Positions 35,949-45,630 are shown, counted from the first letter of the stretch. The stretch: 64,000 nt of DNA from Limimaricola cinnabarinus LL-001 (GCF_000466965.1 NZ_BATB01000003.1:62001-126000); one strand, 5' to 3'. Made by a program: numbers and translations. Notes: generated by a model not told the origin, from the letters alone.

Positions 35949-37543
35949 TGATAGAGCCAGCTTTCCGAGAGCTTGCGGCCATAACCGGCCACATGCGCGG
36001 TCAGTTCGACCGTGGCGTTCGGCTCCGCCGAGACGTCGAGCACCGCGCGCCACTGGCCGCTGGCCTCGATCCGCTCGAGCGTCCGGGACGTGATCTCGCC
36101 GCCATGTGCCTCGGCCTTGAGCTCGACCTCCGCGTCCCCGGACAACCGCTCCAGCGCGCCGCCCTTGAGATCTATGACGAATTTGCGGGTACCGGCGGTG
36201 CTCTCGACGCCCGATACGCCGCCCGCGCCGGCGCGGGTCTCGGCCACATGGGCGATCTCGGAGGCGGGGTCGAGGGGCAGGTCGCCCCAGAGCAGGCGGT
36301 AGGAGAACTCCCGCTCATCGCCCGCGGAAATTTTTCCTTCGGGCACCCAGAAGGCAACTATGTTGTCGTTTGCCTCGAGATCAGTCGGAATCTCGACCAG
36401 CCGCACCGCGCCGCGGCCCCAGTCGCCCGTAGGTTCGACCCTGAGCGAGGGGCGGCGGTCATAGCGCGCGCCGCTGTCCTGATAGGCCTCGAACGCGCGA
36501 TCGCGTTGATAGAGCCCGAAGGCACGCGGGCTTTCCTCTCCGAAATAGGACGAGGCGAGGCGCGGGGGGTTGTTGAGCGGACGCCAGATCACGTCGCCGT
36601 CGCGCCGCTCGATCCTGAGCCCGTCACTGTCATGGACGGCAGGCCGGTAATCGTCGAAGGCGGCGCGGTTCTTTTCGGAGAACAGGAACATCGAGGTGAG
36701 CGGCGCGATGCCGAGTTGTTCGGGCGCGCGGCGGAAGAACAACCGCGCCGTCACGTTGATCTCTGTCTCACGGCCCGGCGTCACCACGAGGCGGTAGGCT
36801 CCGGTCAGCGTCTCGCCTTCGAGCGCGGCATAGATCGTCACCGCCCGCTCACCAGTTTCGAGCCAGAACCGGGTGAAGCGCGGAAACTCTTCGGCACGCG
36901 AGGTCGCGGTGTCGATGGCGACGCCGCGCGCGCTCAGGCCATAGCGGCTGTCACGGCCCAGAGCGCGGAAGTAGCTGGCCCCGAGAAAGGCCACCATCTC
37001 GTCCTCCCGGTCGGGGCGGTTCAGCGGCGCATTGAGCCGGAACCCCGCGACGCCGGGCAGATCGGCCATCTCCCCGGCCTTGTCGCTGAGCCGCCCGCGA
37101 TAATCGAAGTCCTGCGTGCCGAACCGCATCGGCCGGGCCATGCCCTCGCGCAGATCGTAGAGCCGCACCGGTTCCTCGAACAGCCAGCCCATGTGGAAGG
37201 CATGCAGCCGGAACGGCGTTTCAGCGCCACGCCAGCGCGCGCGCTCGGCCTTGAAGGCGATGAGACGGTAATCGTCGTAGCCCAGCGGCCCGAGCGGCAG
37301 CTCGGCCTGTTCCGGGGCGGCGGGGGCCTTCTTGGCGCGGGCGCGCATTTCCGCCGTCAGGCTGTCGAAGTCGAAGGGCCGGGGCATGTCCTCCTCGGCG
37401 GGGGGAATGACCTTCGGAGGGGCGTTCTGGGCCAGCAGCGGGCCGGCGCCGCCGAGACCGGCGAGAAGCGTGGCGGACGCACCGATGGCGCGCAGCAATC
37501 CGCGGCGATCGAAGCACGGTGTGGTGGGGTCGAAATCGGGCAT
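35933..37543 (-). CDS. opgG: Periplasmic glucan biosynthesis protein OpgG
   Basis: 536 residues. A Tat-type signal (FDRRGLLRAIGASATLLAG) suits a folded periplasmic export. The mature part has FDFDSLTAEMRARAKKAPA, the YDDYRLIAFK region, RFARFTR-like and SMFLFSEKNRAAFDDYRPAVHDSDGL-region features typical of MdoG/OpgG. It acts on the glucan chain in the periplasm. The start at 37543 is chosen because the Tat signal begins there. First gene of the operon. Confidence 0.93.
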   Translation of the reverse strand: MPDFDPTTPCFDRRGLLRAIGASATLLAGLGGAGPLLAQNAPPKVIPPAEEDMPRPFDFDSLTAEMRARAKKAPAAPEQAELPLGPLGYDDYRLIAFKAERARWRGAETPFRLHAFHMGWLFEEPVRLYDLREGMARPMRFGTQDFDYRGRLSDKAGEMADLPGVAGFRLNAPLNRPDREDEMVAFLGASYFRALGRDSRYGLSARGVAIDTATSRAEEFPRFTRFWLETGERAVTIYAALEGETLTGAYRLVVTPGRETEINVTARLFFRRAPEQLGIAPLTSMFLFSEKNRAAFDDYRPAVHDSDGLRIERRDGDVIWRPLNNPPRLASSYFGEESPRAFGLYQRDRAFEAYQDSGARYDRRPSLRVEPTGDWGRGAVRLVEIPTDLEANDNIVAFWVPEGKISAGDEREFSYRLLWGDLPLDPASEIAHVAETRAGAGGVSGVESTAGTRKFVIDLKGGALERLSGDAEVELKAEAHGGEITSRTLERIEASGQWRAVLDVSAEPNATVELTAHVAGYGRKLSESWLYQWINA

Positions 37544-37681
37544 GTCTGATCTTTGAGTACTGGGAGCGCTGCCGGAATCGACCGGCGCGGTTGGTTCTCC
37601 CATGCGGCAGTGCGGCGCGGGTTGCAATGCGGATATGGATACGGTGGCCTCGCGCGCAAGAAGGCGCGACCCGCGCGCCTG

Positions 37682-39502
37682 TCAGAGTGGCGCAAGTGTG
37701 ATCTCGTGATGCATTCCGGGCAGGCTGCGGCTCTCGATCCGTGCGCCGATCTGCGCGCACAGCCCCGCGACCAGCCCCGAGCCGAGACCCGAATCCCGAT
37801 CCGGTCTCGGCTGCGCGCCCTGGATCGGCCCCACCCCGTCATCGGCGATGATGACCCGGACCTCGCCTTCGGGGCCATGCATCAGCCGCAACGTGATCTG
37901 TCCCGCGCCCTGCGGAAAGGCGTGCTTTATGGCGTTGGTCACCAGTTCGTTCACCACGAGCCCCAGCGGCACCGCGCCGTCGAGGTCGATCTCCACCGGC
38001 ACCACCTCGCAGGCGAGCCGGATGTCGGTCTGCGCGAGCACCGAGCGGCGCAGCTTTTCGGCGAGATCCCCGAGATAGGCGTCGAAGCGCAGCCGTCCCG
38101 TGCCCTCCGCAAAGCCGAGCTGCGCGTGCAGGTCGGCCACCGCCTCGATCCGCTTGGTCGCCGCGGCGAAGGAGCCGGGCTGGCCCGAACGGTTCGCCTC
38201 GAGCCGCAGCATCGACAGGATCAGATGCAGGTTGTTCTTCATGCGGTGGTTCAGCTCGGTCAGCAGCATCTGGCGGCGGGCCAGCTCGGCCTCGCGCTCG
38301 ACCTCGTGGCGTTTGGCCGCCGTGATGTCGGTCATCGCACCGATCATCCGGGCGCTGCCATCGGCGAGCCGGACCAGGCGTCCGCGCGTGCTGACCCAAC
38401 GGGTTTCGCCGCCATTGCCCGGCCCGGACACACGGTAGACGCGCGCCATCTCGCCACCCGCCTTCAGCGCGCCGAGCACGCCCGCGCGCAGCGCCTCGCG
38501 GTCCTCGGGATGCACCCGGTCGAAATAATCCGACATCGGCGCCGGGGCGTCGTCAGGCGCCATGTCGAACAGCGCGCGGGTGCGGGGCGAGGCCACGACC
38601 TCGCGGCTGACGGGGTCAAGCTCCCAGGTGCCGACGGCGGCGACCTCGATGCTCATCCCCAGCATCATCGCCGCGCGCTCGCGCGCCACCTCGGCCTCGC
38701 GCTGCTCGGTCACATCGAAGTTCACGCCGGTCAGCCGCAGGGGCCGGCCCCGGGCATCCCGCAAGATCCGTCCCCGCCCCTCGATCCAGCGCAGGCCGGT
38801 TTCGGGATGGTCGACCCGAAAAGACATGTTGAGCTGGCTCGCGCCGTTCGGATCGAGGCAGCCTTGGAGGTCCAAGGCGCAGCGTTCGCGGTCCTCGGGA
38901 TGGAGCCGGCCGAGCCAGGCCGCGATCAACCCATCAGGTTTGCCCTGCGCGCCCAGATCGGGCGACAGCGCATAAAGCCGGAACATCTCGGGGGACCACG
39001 TGATGCGATCCTCCACCATGTCCCAATCATAGATGCCGAGAGCGGCCCCTTCCTGCGCCAGCTGCAGCCGCGCCTGCGTGCAGCGCAACGCGGCCTCCGT
39101 CTCGTGGCGGTCGGTGATGTCGACGCAGCTGCCGATGAATCCGATGAGACGACCGCACTCCGACAGCCGCGGCTTGCCGGTGTCGAGAAACCACCGCCAG
39201 ACCCCGTCATGGCGGCGCAGGCGATACTCGATCTGGAACGGGCGGCCGTCGGACAGCGCCGAGGAGTAGCTGTCGAGACCCGGCAGGTCGTCGGGGTGGA
39301 TGCCGGTGATCCAGCCGCCGCCGATCTCCTCATCGAGGGTGCGTCCGCGAAATTCGAGCCATGCGCTGTTGAAATAGGTGCCTTCGTAATCTGGGTCCGA
39401 CAGCCACATCGGCAGGGGGGCCTGATCGAGAGCAGCCAGGAAGGCCACGTCCTCGCGGCGGCGTCCGGAGCCGCGCAGGTTCCCCGTGTCGATCGCTTCC
39501 AT
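37682..39502 (-). CDS. PAS-domain sensor histidine kinase (HisKA_2 type)
   Basis: 606 residues. Three PAS-like units follow each other: residues about 20-135, 150-265 and 275-390, each ending in a PAC-type GVNFDVTEQ or GAMTDIT stretch. A HisKA_2 dimerisation domain has the phospho-acceptor His419 in TELNHRMKNNLHLILSM, and the ATPase domain has LVVNELVTNAIKHAF (N-box) and IADDGVG. No membrane segment is seen, so it is cytoplasmic. These kinases usually act in general stress or light/redox signalling. No response regulator is adjacent. The start at 39502 has GGAGGGGG upstream. Confidence 0.9.
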   Translation of the reverse strand: MEAIDTGNLRGSGRRREDVAFLAALDQAPLPMWLSDPDYEGTYFNSAWLEFRGRTLDEEIGGGWITGIHPDDLPGLDSYSSALSDGRPFQIEYRLRRHDGVWRWFLDTGKPRLSECGRLIGFIGSCVDITDRHETEAALRCTQARLQLAQEGAALGIYDWDMVEDRITWSPEMFRLYALSPDLGAQGKPDGLIAAWLGRLHPEDRERCALDLQGCLDPNGASQLNMSFRVDHPETGLRWIEGRGRILRDARGRPLRLTGVNFDVTEQREAEVARERAAMMLGMSIEVAAVGTWELDPVSREVVASPRTRALFDMAPDDAPAPMSDYFDRVHPEDREALRAGVLGALKAGGEMARVYRVSGPGNGGETRWVSTRGRLVRLADGSARMIGAMTDITAAKRHEVEREAELARRQMLLTELNHRMKNNLHLILSMLRLEANRSGQPGSFAAATKRIEAVADLHAQLGFAEGTGRLRFDAYLGDLAEKLRRSVLAQTDIRLACEVVPVEIDLDGAVPLGLVVNELVTNAIKHAFPQGAGQITLRLMHGPEGEVRVIIADDGVGPIQGAQPRPDRDSGLGSGLVAGLCAQIGARIESRSLPGMHHEITLAPL

Positions 39503-39735
39503 GACCCCCTCCACCTGCCGGCGCTCCCATACTTTGGTGTAGCCGCAACCTGGCAATCTTGCCAAGAGAGCCGGGCGGGAGGCCGGCATCGGCGGATCGA
39601 CGCCGAAACGCGCAGGATCGTGGCAAGAAGGCGCGTCCTTGCCGTCGGTCGGTTTCGGGCGGCGAAATGACGCGGAAGCGATTGACCCCGAGACCCGCCG
39701 CGCGCTCGCCTGATCCCATGTTTTCAGGAGTGCCT

Positions 39736-40920
39736 ATGGGACCGCATGCCGCCCCCTTCGACCGCCCCGAATACGACCGCCGTCTCGTCGCCGCGCGCGA
39801 GGCGATGGCGCGCGCCGGGATCGACCTGCTTTTTGTCACCGATCCGTCGAACCAGAACTGGCTCACCGGCTATGACGGCTGGTCCTTCTATGTGCATCAG
39901 GGCGTCATCCTGCCGATGGAGGGCGCGCCGGTCTGGTGGGGTCGGCTGCAGGACACCGCCGGGGCGCAGCGCACCGTCTGGATGGGCGAGGATCGAATCC
40001 TCGGCTATGACGACCACTACGTGCAGTCCACGACGCGCCACCCGATGCAGGATCTCGCCGCGCGGCTGATCGGCATGGGGCAGGGCGGCGGACGGATCGG
40101 CGTGGAGATGGACAACTACTACTATTCAGCCAAGGCCCATGCCGTGCTCGAGACCGCGCTGCCGCAGGCCACGCTGATCGACGCCACGGCGTTGGTGAAC
40201 TGGTGCCGGCTGGTGAAATCGGCGCCTGAAATCGCGATGATGCGCCGCGCCGCGCGCATCTCCGAGACGATCGCGCGGCTGGCGATCGAGCTGGCCGAAC
40301 CCGGCCTGCGCAAGAACGACCTCGTGGGCGAGGTGATGCGCGCCGCCATGCGCGGCGTGGGCGAGGATTGGGGCGATTATGCCGCCATCGTGCCCTTGAT
40401 GCCCTCGGGCGCCGATGCGAGCGCGCCGCATCTGACCTGGAATGGCGAGGAGATGAAGCGCGGCGAGGCCACCTTCTTCGAACTGTCGGGTTGCGTGCGT
40501 CGCTACCACGCGCCCTTGTGCCGTACCGTGCATCTCGGCCAGCCGCCCGCCGAAATGGTCAGCGCTTCCGAGGCGCTGTGCGAGGGGCTGGAGGCCGGGC
40601 TCGACGCCGCGCGCCCCGGCAACACCGCGCAGGACATCGCCGCCGCCCTGCACGCGCCGCTCAAGCGCATCGGCATCCATCGGCCCAATCGCTGCGGCTA
40701 CCCGGTGGGTCTCAGCTATCCGCCCGATTGGGGCGAGCGCACCGCGAGCCTGCGCAAGGGCGACCTGACGGTGCTGGAGCCGGGCATGACGTTCCATTTC
40801 ATGCCGGGGATCTGGATGGAGGGCTGGGGGCTCGAGACGACCGAGACGATCCTGATCCGCGAGGCAGGCCCCGCCGAGACGTTGTGCGACCTCGATCGCA
40901 AGCTCTTCGTCAAGCCATGA
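39736..40920 (+). CDS. M24-family peptidase, DoeA (ectoine hydrolase)-like
   Basis: 394 residues with a creatinase-type N-domain and a pita-bread C-domain. The sequence NWLTGYDGWSFYVHQGVILP, GVEMDNYYYSAKAHAVLE, and VPLMPSGADASAPHLTWNGE with GYPVGLSYPPDWGERT closely follow what I know of DoeA, the ectoine hydrolase. DoeA opens ectoine to N-acetyl-diaminobutyrate. CAGGAG lies before the start. It overlaps the next gene, an M20 deacylase, by 4 bases. No other ectoine-degradation gene (doeB of the AstE type, doeC, doeD or a transporter) is in the window, so the substrate is inferred only. Confidence 0.78.
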   Translation: MGPHAAPFDRPEYDRRLVAAREAMARAGIDLLFVTDPSNQNWLTGYDGWSFYVHQGVILPMEGAPVWWGRLQDTAGAQRTVWMGEDRILGYDDHYVQSTTRHPMQDLAARLIGMGQGGGRIGVEMDNYYYSAKAHAVLETALPQATLIDATALVNWCRLVKSAPEIAMMRRAARISETIARLAIELAEPGLRKNDLVGEVMRAAMRGVGEDWGDYAAIVPLMPSGADASAPHLTWNGEEMKRGEATFFELSGCVRRYHAPLCRTVHLGQPPAEMVSASEALCEGLEAGLDAARPGNTAQDIAAALHAPLKRIGIHRPNRCGYPVGLSYPPDWGERTASLRKGDLTVLEPGMTFHFMPGIWMEGWGLETTETILIREAGPAETLCDLDRKLFVKP

Positions 40921-42041
40921 GTGCGCTGGAGGAGACCATCGCGCTTCTGGCCGAAATGACCGCGCATCCCACCGTGTCGGACCGGGGCAACCGCGATCTG
41001 GTGGACCTGCTCGCGGTGCGGCTGCGGGCCGACGGGGCGCGGGTCCGCGTCCTGCCCGACCAAGGGGGCGACAAGGCGAACCTGCTGGCCAGCTTCGGTC
41101 CCGAGACGGGTGGCGGCCTGCTGCTTTCGGGCCATCTCGACGTGGTGCCGCCAGGGGCGGGCTGGTCCTCCGATCCGTTTCGCCTGCGCCGCGCGGGCGG
41201 GCGGCTCTTCGGGCGCGGCAGCTGCGACATGAAGGGCTTTGTCGCCGCCTGCGTCACCATGGCCCCGACACTGGCCGCGCGCGGCGACCCGGTTCACCTC
41301 GCGCTCACCCATGACGAAGAGGTGGGGTGCCTCGGCGCACAGGCGCTGGCGGCGGTGATGGCGGCGCAGGGGCCGCGCCCCGCCATGGCGATCATCGGTG
41401 AGCCGACGCGGATGCGGGTGATCGAGGGGCACAAGGGCTGTTTCGAATACACCACCCGTTTCACCGGGCGCGACGGTCACGGCTCGGCCCCCGAACGGGG
41501 CATCAACGCCGCGCAGGCCGCGGCGCGCTTCGCGCTGCGGCTCGATGCGCTGGCGGCTCAATTGCGCGACATGCGCCCCGAGGGTCCGTTTGCCCCGCCA
41601 TGGGCCACGATCAGCGTCGGGCGGATGGTGGCGGGGGTGGCGCGCAACGTCATCGCCGGGCAGGCCGAGGTGGAATGGGAAATGCGGCCCGTGACCGAGG
41701 CCGAGGCCCTCCACGTGAAACACGCGCTGGCCGATCATGCCGAGGCCGAGATGGCGGCGCATCCGGGGCTTGTCATCGAGACCGAATGTTTCGGCGAGGT
41801 GGCGGGGCTGGAGCCGCGCGAGGCCAATGCCGCGCGCGACCTGCTGCTGGGGCTTATGGGCGGCGTGCCCGGCCTCGTATCCTTCGGCACTGAAGCCGGG
41901 ATCTGGCAATCGCTCGGGATGGATGCGGTGCTGTGCGGGCCGGGCGACATCGCGCAGGCGCACCGGCCCGACGAGTATCTCGAGGAAAGCCAGCTCGCCG
42001 CCTGCCTCGACATGTTCGAGGCATTGGCCGCCCGGCCCTAG
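40917..42041 (+). CDS. M20-family deacylase, ArgE (acetylornithine deacetylase)-like
   Basis: 374 residues. LLSGHLDVVPPGAGWSSDPF carries the metal-binding HxD, GRGSCDMKGF the second Asp, THDEEVGCLGA the catalytic Glu pair, and DIAQAHRPDEYL the terminal His, all typical of ArgE. It should remove an acetyl group from an N-acyl-amino acid such as N2-acetylornithine. Because its ATG overlaps the DoeA-like gene's stop (ATGA), it may deacetylate that enzyme's product (N-acetyl-2,4-diaminobutyrate) in place of the usual AstE-type DoeB. Cytoplasmic. Confidence 0.85.
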   Translation: MSALEETIALLAEMTAHPTVSDRGNRDLVDLLAVRLRADGARVRVLPDQGGDKANLLASFGPETGGGLLLSGHLDVVPPGAGWSSDPFRLRRAGGRLFGRGSCDMKGFVAACVTMAPTLAARGDPVHLALTHDEEVGCLGAQALAAVMAAQGPRPAMAIIGEPTRMRVIEGHKGCFEYTTRFTGRDGHGSAPERGINAAQAAARFALRLDALAAQLRDMRPEGPFAPPWATISVGRMVAGVARNVIAGQAEVEWEMRPVTEAEALHVKHALADHAEAEMAAHPGLVIETECFGEVAGLEPREANAARDLLLGLMGGVPGLVSFGTEAGIWQSLGMDAVLCGPGDIAQAHRPDEYLEESQLAACLDMFEALAARP

Positions 42042-42071
42042 GCCGCGCGACCGGGCCGTGGCCCCGGAGCC

Positions 42072-42671
42072 TTATTCGGCGGCGGGTGTCGCCATGTCGT
42101 GACCCATGTCGCCATGATCCATGTCGCCGTGATCCATCGCGTCGTGGGCCATGCCCTCATGGTCCATCGCCTCGCCGTCGGCGCCGCCACCATGCATGTC
42201 GCCGTGGTTCATGCCCCCCTGCGGGTCGGCCCCCGGGCGCTGCTCGACCACGAACTCGACCGCGACCTCGCCCGCCTGCTCGAAGATCAGCGTCGCCGGA
42301 AACCGCGCGCCGGTCTCGAAGGGGCCTTCGAGCCCCATGAACATCACATGCCCGCCCATGCCGGGGGCAAGGGTCACCGTTTCGCCCGGGGCGATCACCA
42401 CGCGGTCGAGCGGTTGCATCGTCATCATGCCGTCCGTCTCGACCGAGCTGTGCAGCGTCACCTTGGGAAAATCGGCCTCGACCCCGATCAGCGCGTCGGG
42501 CTCTTCGCCGTCGTTGCGGATCGTGAAGTAGCCCGCCCCGGTGGTGGCGTGGGTCGCGGTCTCGATCGCAAAGGGGTGCAGCACGGTCAGGTCGCCGGTC
42601 TGGAAATCATGCGCCTGTGCGGCACTGGTCAGGCCGAGGGCCAGGAAAAGGGCGAGGGGGCGGAGCATCAT
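42072..42671 (-). CDS. PCuAC-type periplasmic copper chaperone
   Basis: 199 residues. A signal peptide (LRPLALFLALGLTSAAQA) precedes a PCuAC domain with HSSVETDGMMTMQPLD and GGHVMFMGL, the H/M copper(I) ligands. The C-terminal 40 residues are a His/Met/Asp tail (MNHGDMHGGGADG, then DHGDMDHGDMGHDM), which should add copper binding. PCuAC delivers copper to cytochrome oxidase in the periplasm. AAGGA sits 7 bases upstream of the start. It is convergent with the ArgE-like gene. Confidence 0.92.
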   Translation of the reverse strand: MMLRPLALFLALGLTSAAQAHDFQTGDLTVLHPFAIETATHATTGAGYFTIRNDGEEPDALIGVEADFPKVTLHSSVETDGMMTMQPLDRVVIAPGETVTLAPGMGGHVMFMGLEGPFETGARFPATLIFEQAGEVAVEFVVEQRPGADPQGGMNHGDMHGGGADGEAMDHEGMAHDAMDHGDMDHGDMGHDMATPAAE

Positions 42672-42861
42672 GGGATTGTCCTTGGATCAAGCACGCCTCG
42701 GGGGTGCCATGTGCCCATATCAGCGCCAAACCGGCACAAAAAGCGGCCCTTCGTCGCAGCCCCGCAGGGCGCGCGGGCCGCTGCGCATTGACCTCGGCCC
42801 CTTCCTCTGCGCCTGTGTCGGCCTAATCTGAGGCAGCATAGAGATGCGAGGGGCAGGGACC

Positions 42862-43877
42862 ATGACACAGCCATCCGCACGACACGACGCCACGGCGCTC
42901 GCGCCCTTCGTGGGCGCGGTGGCGCGCGGGCCGGGGCGCGGCCGCCACCTGACGCGCGAAGAGGCGGCTCAGGCGCTGCGGCTCATCCTCGACGGCACCG
43001 CGGCACCCGAGGCGGCGGGCGCGCTGCTGATGGTGATGCGCTACCGCGGCGAGAACGCCGACGAGATCGCGGGATTCGCCGACGCATTGGCAAGCGGCGA
43101 GGACTGGCGGCAGGCCGCGCCCGCCCTCGACTGGCCCTCCTATGCCGCCGGCCGCACGCGCGGCCTGCCGTGGTTCCTGCTCGCGGCCAAGCTGGTGGCC
43201 GGGGCGGGGCACCGCGTGGCGCTGCATGGCTGGAACGCGCATCGCCACGAGATCCGCGATGCGCTGCCGGGTCTGGGCATTCCCGTGGCCGAGACGGGCG
43301 ACGCCCTCGCACGCGGCTCGACGCCCGCTCCATCGCCTATGTCCCGCTCGAAGCCTGGTCGCCCGGCGGTCACCGGCTGATCCGCCTGCGCGAGGTGTTC
43401 GGACTGCGCTCCTGTATCAACACGGTGCTGCGCGTCGCCAACCCGTTCGGCGCGGGCGCGCAGGTCCAAGGCGTGTTCCACCCCTCCTACCGGGGGCTGC
43501 AGACCGACACGGGTGCGCTCATGGGTCAGCGCAACCTGATGATCCTCAAGGGCGCGGGCGGCGAATTCGAGCGCAACCCCTCCAAGGAGATCGAGCTGTT
43601 CGGACTGCTCGACGGCGAAGAGGTCGATCTCACCGCGCAGGCGCTGCGCGACGAGACCCGTCGCCTGGCCGATCCGGGCGGTCAGCCGCAGGATTTGCGC
43701 CGCCTCTGGACCGGCGAGATCGACGACGCCTTCGCCACCGCGCTGGTCACCGGCACGGCAGCGCTGGCGCTACTGGCGCTGCGCGCCGCGCCCGGCCTCG
43801 CGCGGGCCGAGGCGCTGGCCGAGGCGCTGTGGCAGGCGCGCGATCGCGACGCGTTGCCGGGCGGGATCGCGGCATGA
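42862..43877 (+). CDS. Glycosyltransferase-family (TrpD2/YbiB-like) protein, frame broken near 43315
   Basis: About 338 residues when repaired. It resembles the TrpD2 branch of anthranilate phosphoribosyltransferase-like proteins: REEAAQALRLILDGTAAPEA, then after the break DARSIAYVPLEAWSPG, LRVANPFGAGAQVQGVFHPSY and LKGAGGEFERNPSKEIELF. The first frame ends at a stop at 43378-43380 in read-through sequence. One more G in GCGGCTCGACG restores the join. TrpD2 proteins bind DNA and lack trp-pathway activity. It overlaps cysG by 4 bases, a pairing usual in Rhodobacterales. Confidence 0.82.
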
Positions 43878-44824
43878 AGGCCTTTCCGATGTTTCTCGCC
43901 ACCACGGGTCGGCGCATCGTGATCCTGGGCGGCGGCGAACAGGCGGCGCAGAAGGCGCGGCTGGTGATCCGCACCGACGCCGAGATCGTCGTCGCCGGGT
44001 TCGATTTCGACGACGAGCTGCGGGCTCTGGCCGAGGAGGGGCGGGTGCGCCTCGCCGATGCGCACGAGATCCATGCCGATCTGTTCGAGCGCGCCGCCAT
44101 CGTTTTCGTCGCCACCGGGTCCGCCGGGGCCGACGGGGCGCTGCACGCGCTGGCCAAGGCGCTCGGCGCGCCGGTAGTGAATGTGGTCGACCGGCCCGCG
44201 CTGTGCGACGCGCTGACGCCTTCGATCGTCGACCGCGATCCGGTGGTGGTGGCGATCGGCACCGAGGGCACGGCCCCGGTGCTGGGCCGCCAGATCAAAA
44301 CCGCCATCGAGACAATGCTGGAGCCGCGCCTGGGCGCTCTGGCCGCTCTCGCGGGCAGGATGCGCGGCGCGGTGGGCCAGAAGCTCTCGGCCCGCGCGCG
44401 TCGCGATTTCTGGGTCTGGGTCTTCTCCGGTCCGGTGCGCAGCGCCCATGCGACCGGCTCCGAACGCCGCGCGGCGCAGCTTTTGAAGGCGCGGCTGGAG
44501 GAGGGACCCGGTCCCGTCGAAGGCTCCATCGCCTATGTCGGCGCGGGGCCTGGCGACGCGGATCTTGTGTCCTTGCGCGGGGTGCGCCGGATGCAGGAGG
44601 CGGATCTCGTGGTGCATGGCCCCGATCTCGCCCCCGGCATCCTCGAACTGGCCCGCCGCGACGCGGAGCGCAAGGTCTCGGGCGACCCGGTCGCCGACGC
44701 GCTGAGCGCCGCCCGCGAGGGCAGTCGCGTCGTGCTGCTCGTCCCGGGTGCCGGGGCCGAGATGCCGGCCGATCTCGCCTCTCTCACCGACCTCTTGGTC
44801 GAGCACGTGCCGGGGATCGGTTAG
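43874..44824 (+). CDS. cysG: Siroheme synthase CysG-like with a shortened C-terminal domain
   Basis: 316 residues; full CysG is about 457. The N-terminal half is the precorrin-2 dehydrogenase/ferrochelatase domain: IVILGGGEQAAQKARLV (NAD site), VNVVDRPALCDALTPSIVDR, and GTAPVLGRQIKTAIE. The C-terminal ~105 residues start like the SAM uroporphyrinogen methyltransferase (YVGAGPGDADLVSLRG) but stop far short of its length, lacking most of the domain. It therefore should do the last steps but not uroporphyrinogen III methylation, which would need another gene. It supplies siroheme to CysI. Its stop overlaps that of the convergent L,D-transpeptidase gene. Confidence 0.85.
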   Translation: MKAFPMFLATTGRRIVILGGGEQAAQKARLVIRTDAEIVVAGFDFDDELRALAEEGRVRLADAHEIHADLFERAAIVFVATGSAGADGALHALAKALGAPVVNVVDRPALCDALTPSIVDRDPVVVAIGTEGTAPVLGRQIKTAIETMLEPRLGALAALAGRMRGAVGQKLSARARRDFWVWVFSGPVRSAHATGSERRAAQLLKARLEEGPGPVEGSIAYVGAGPGDADLVSLRGVRRMQEADLVVHGPDLAPGILELARRDAERKVSGDPVADALSAAREGSRVVLLVPGAGAEMPADLASLTDLLVEHVPGIG

Positions 44825-45363
44825 ACCACGGTGACGTGGCTGCCGATGGCGACGTTCTCGTAAAGCGCCATCACGTCCTCATTGCGCAGCCGGATGCAGC
44901 CATTCGACACCGAGGAGCCGATGGTCTCGGGATTGGTGGTGCCATGGATGCGGTAATAGGTGTCGCGCCCGTTGCGATAGAGATAGAGCGCCCGCGCGCC
45001 GAGCGGGTTCTCGGGGCCGCCGGGTACGCCGTCGGCGTATTGCGCGTATTTGTCGGGTTCGCGCGCGATCATGTCGTCGGTGGGCCGCCAAGACGGCCAC
45101 TCCGCCTTGCGCTGGATCACCGCCGCGCCCTTGAATTCGAGGCCCGCGCGGCCGACGCCGACGCCGTAGCGCATCGCCACGCCGGGGCGGCGGATGTGAT
45201 AAAGGTGGTAATCCTCGGGGATCACGTAGATGTCGCCCGGTATCAGCCCCGGATGCACCCGCACCTCGGTAGGAAGATAGACCGAACGGTCATGCGCCCG
45301 CGCCGTGTGCGCGACGGGCGCCATGAGCCCGGCAAGAAGCAGGCTGCGGCGTGTGATGGTCAT
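44821..45363 (-). CDS. L,D-transpeptidase (YkuD family)
   Basis: 180 residues. A Tat/Sec-like signal (TRRSLLLAGLMAPVAH) precedes a YkuD domain with the active-site motif HGTTNPETIGSSVSNGCIRL, including His, Ser and Cys. It cross-links peptidoglycan or links lipoproteins in the periplasm. The twin Arg may direct Tat export. It is convergent with cysG, sharing the TTAG at the stops. Confidence 0.9.
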   Translation of the reverse strand: MTITRRSLLLAGLMAPVAHTARAHDRSVYLPTEVRVHPGLIPGDIYVIPEDYHLYHIRRPGVAMRYGVGVGRAGLEFKGAAVIQRKAEWPSWRPTDDMIAREPDKYAQYADGVPGGPENPLGARALYLYRNGRDTYYRIHGTTNPETIGSSVSNGCIRLRNEDVMALYENVAIGSHVTVV

Positions 45364-45429
45364 CTGGTCCTCCTCATCGGTCCCATTTGCACGATCCCCC
45401 GACGTTCCGGTCGGTGTCCCGAGGCCGTC

Positions 45430-45630
45430 TCAGCCCGCGATCTGCGCCGGGTAGCCCGCTTCGGCAAGCTTGGCGCGCACCGCCTCGTCGGGGGCCGCGC
45501 TTGCGATTTCGGCGGTGCGGCTGTCGAGATCGACCGCGACGGTGGCCGAAGGGTCGAGCTCGCGCATCGCTGTCTCAACGGCGGCGCGGCAGTGGCCGCA
45601 GTTCATTTCGGGGATGGAGTAGCTGGTCAT
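45430..45630 (-). CDS. copZ: Copper chaperone, HMA-domain protein
   Basis: 66 residues. A single heavy-metal-associated domain, MTSYSIPEMNCGHCRAAVE, with Cys11 and Cys14 for Cu(I). GGGAGG lies just upstream of the start. It should carry copper to the CopA pump. It is divergent from copA across a 173-base shared control region. Confidence 0.9.
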   Translation of the reverse strand: MTSYSIPEMNCGHCRAAVETAMRELDPSATVAVDLDSRTAEIASAAPDEAVRAKLAEAGYPAQIAG

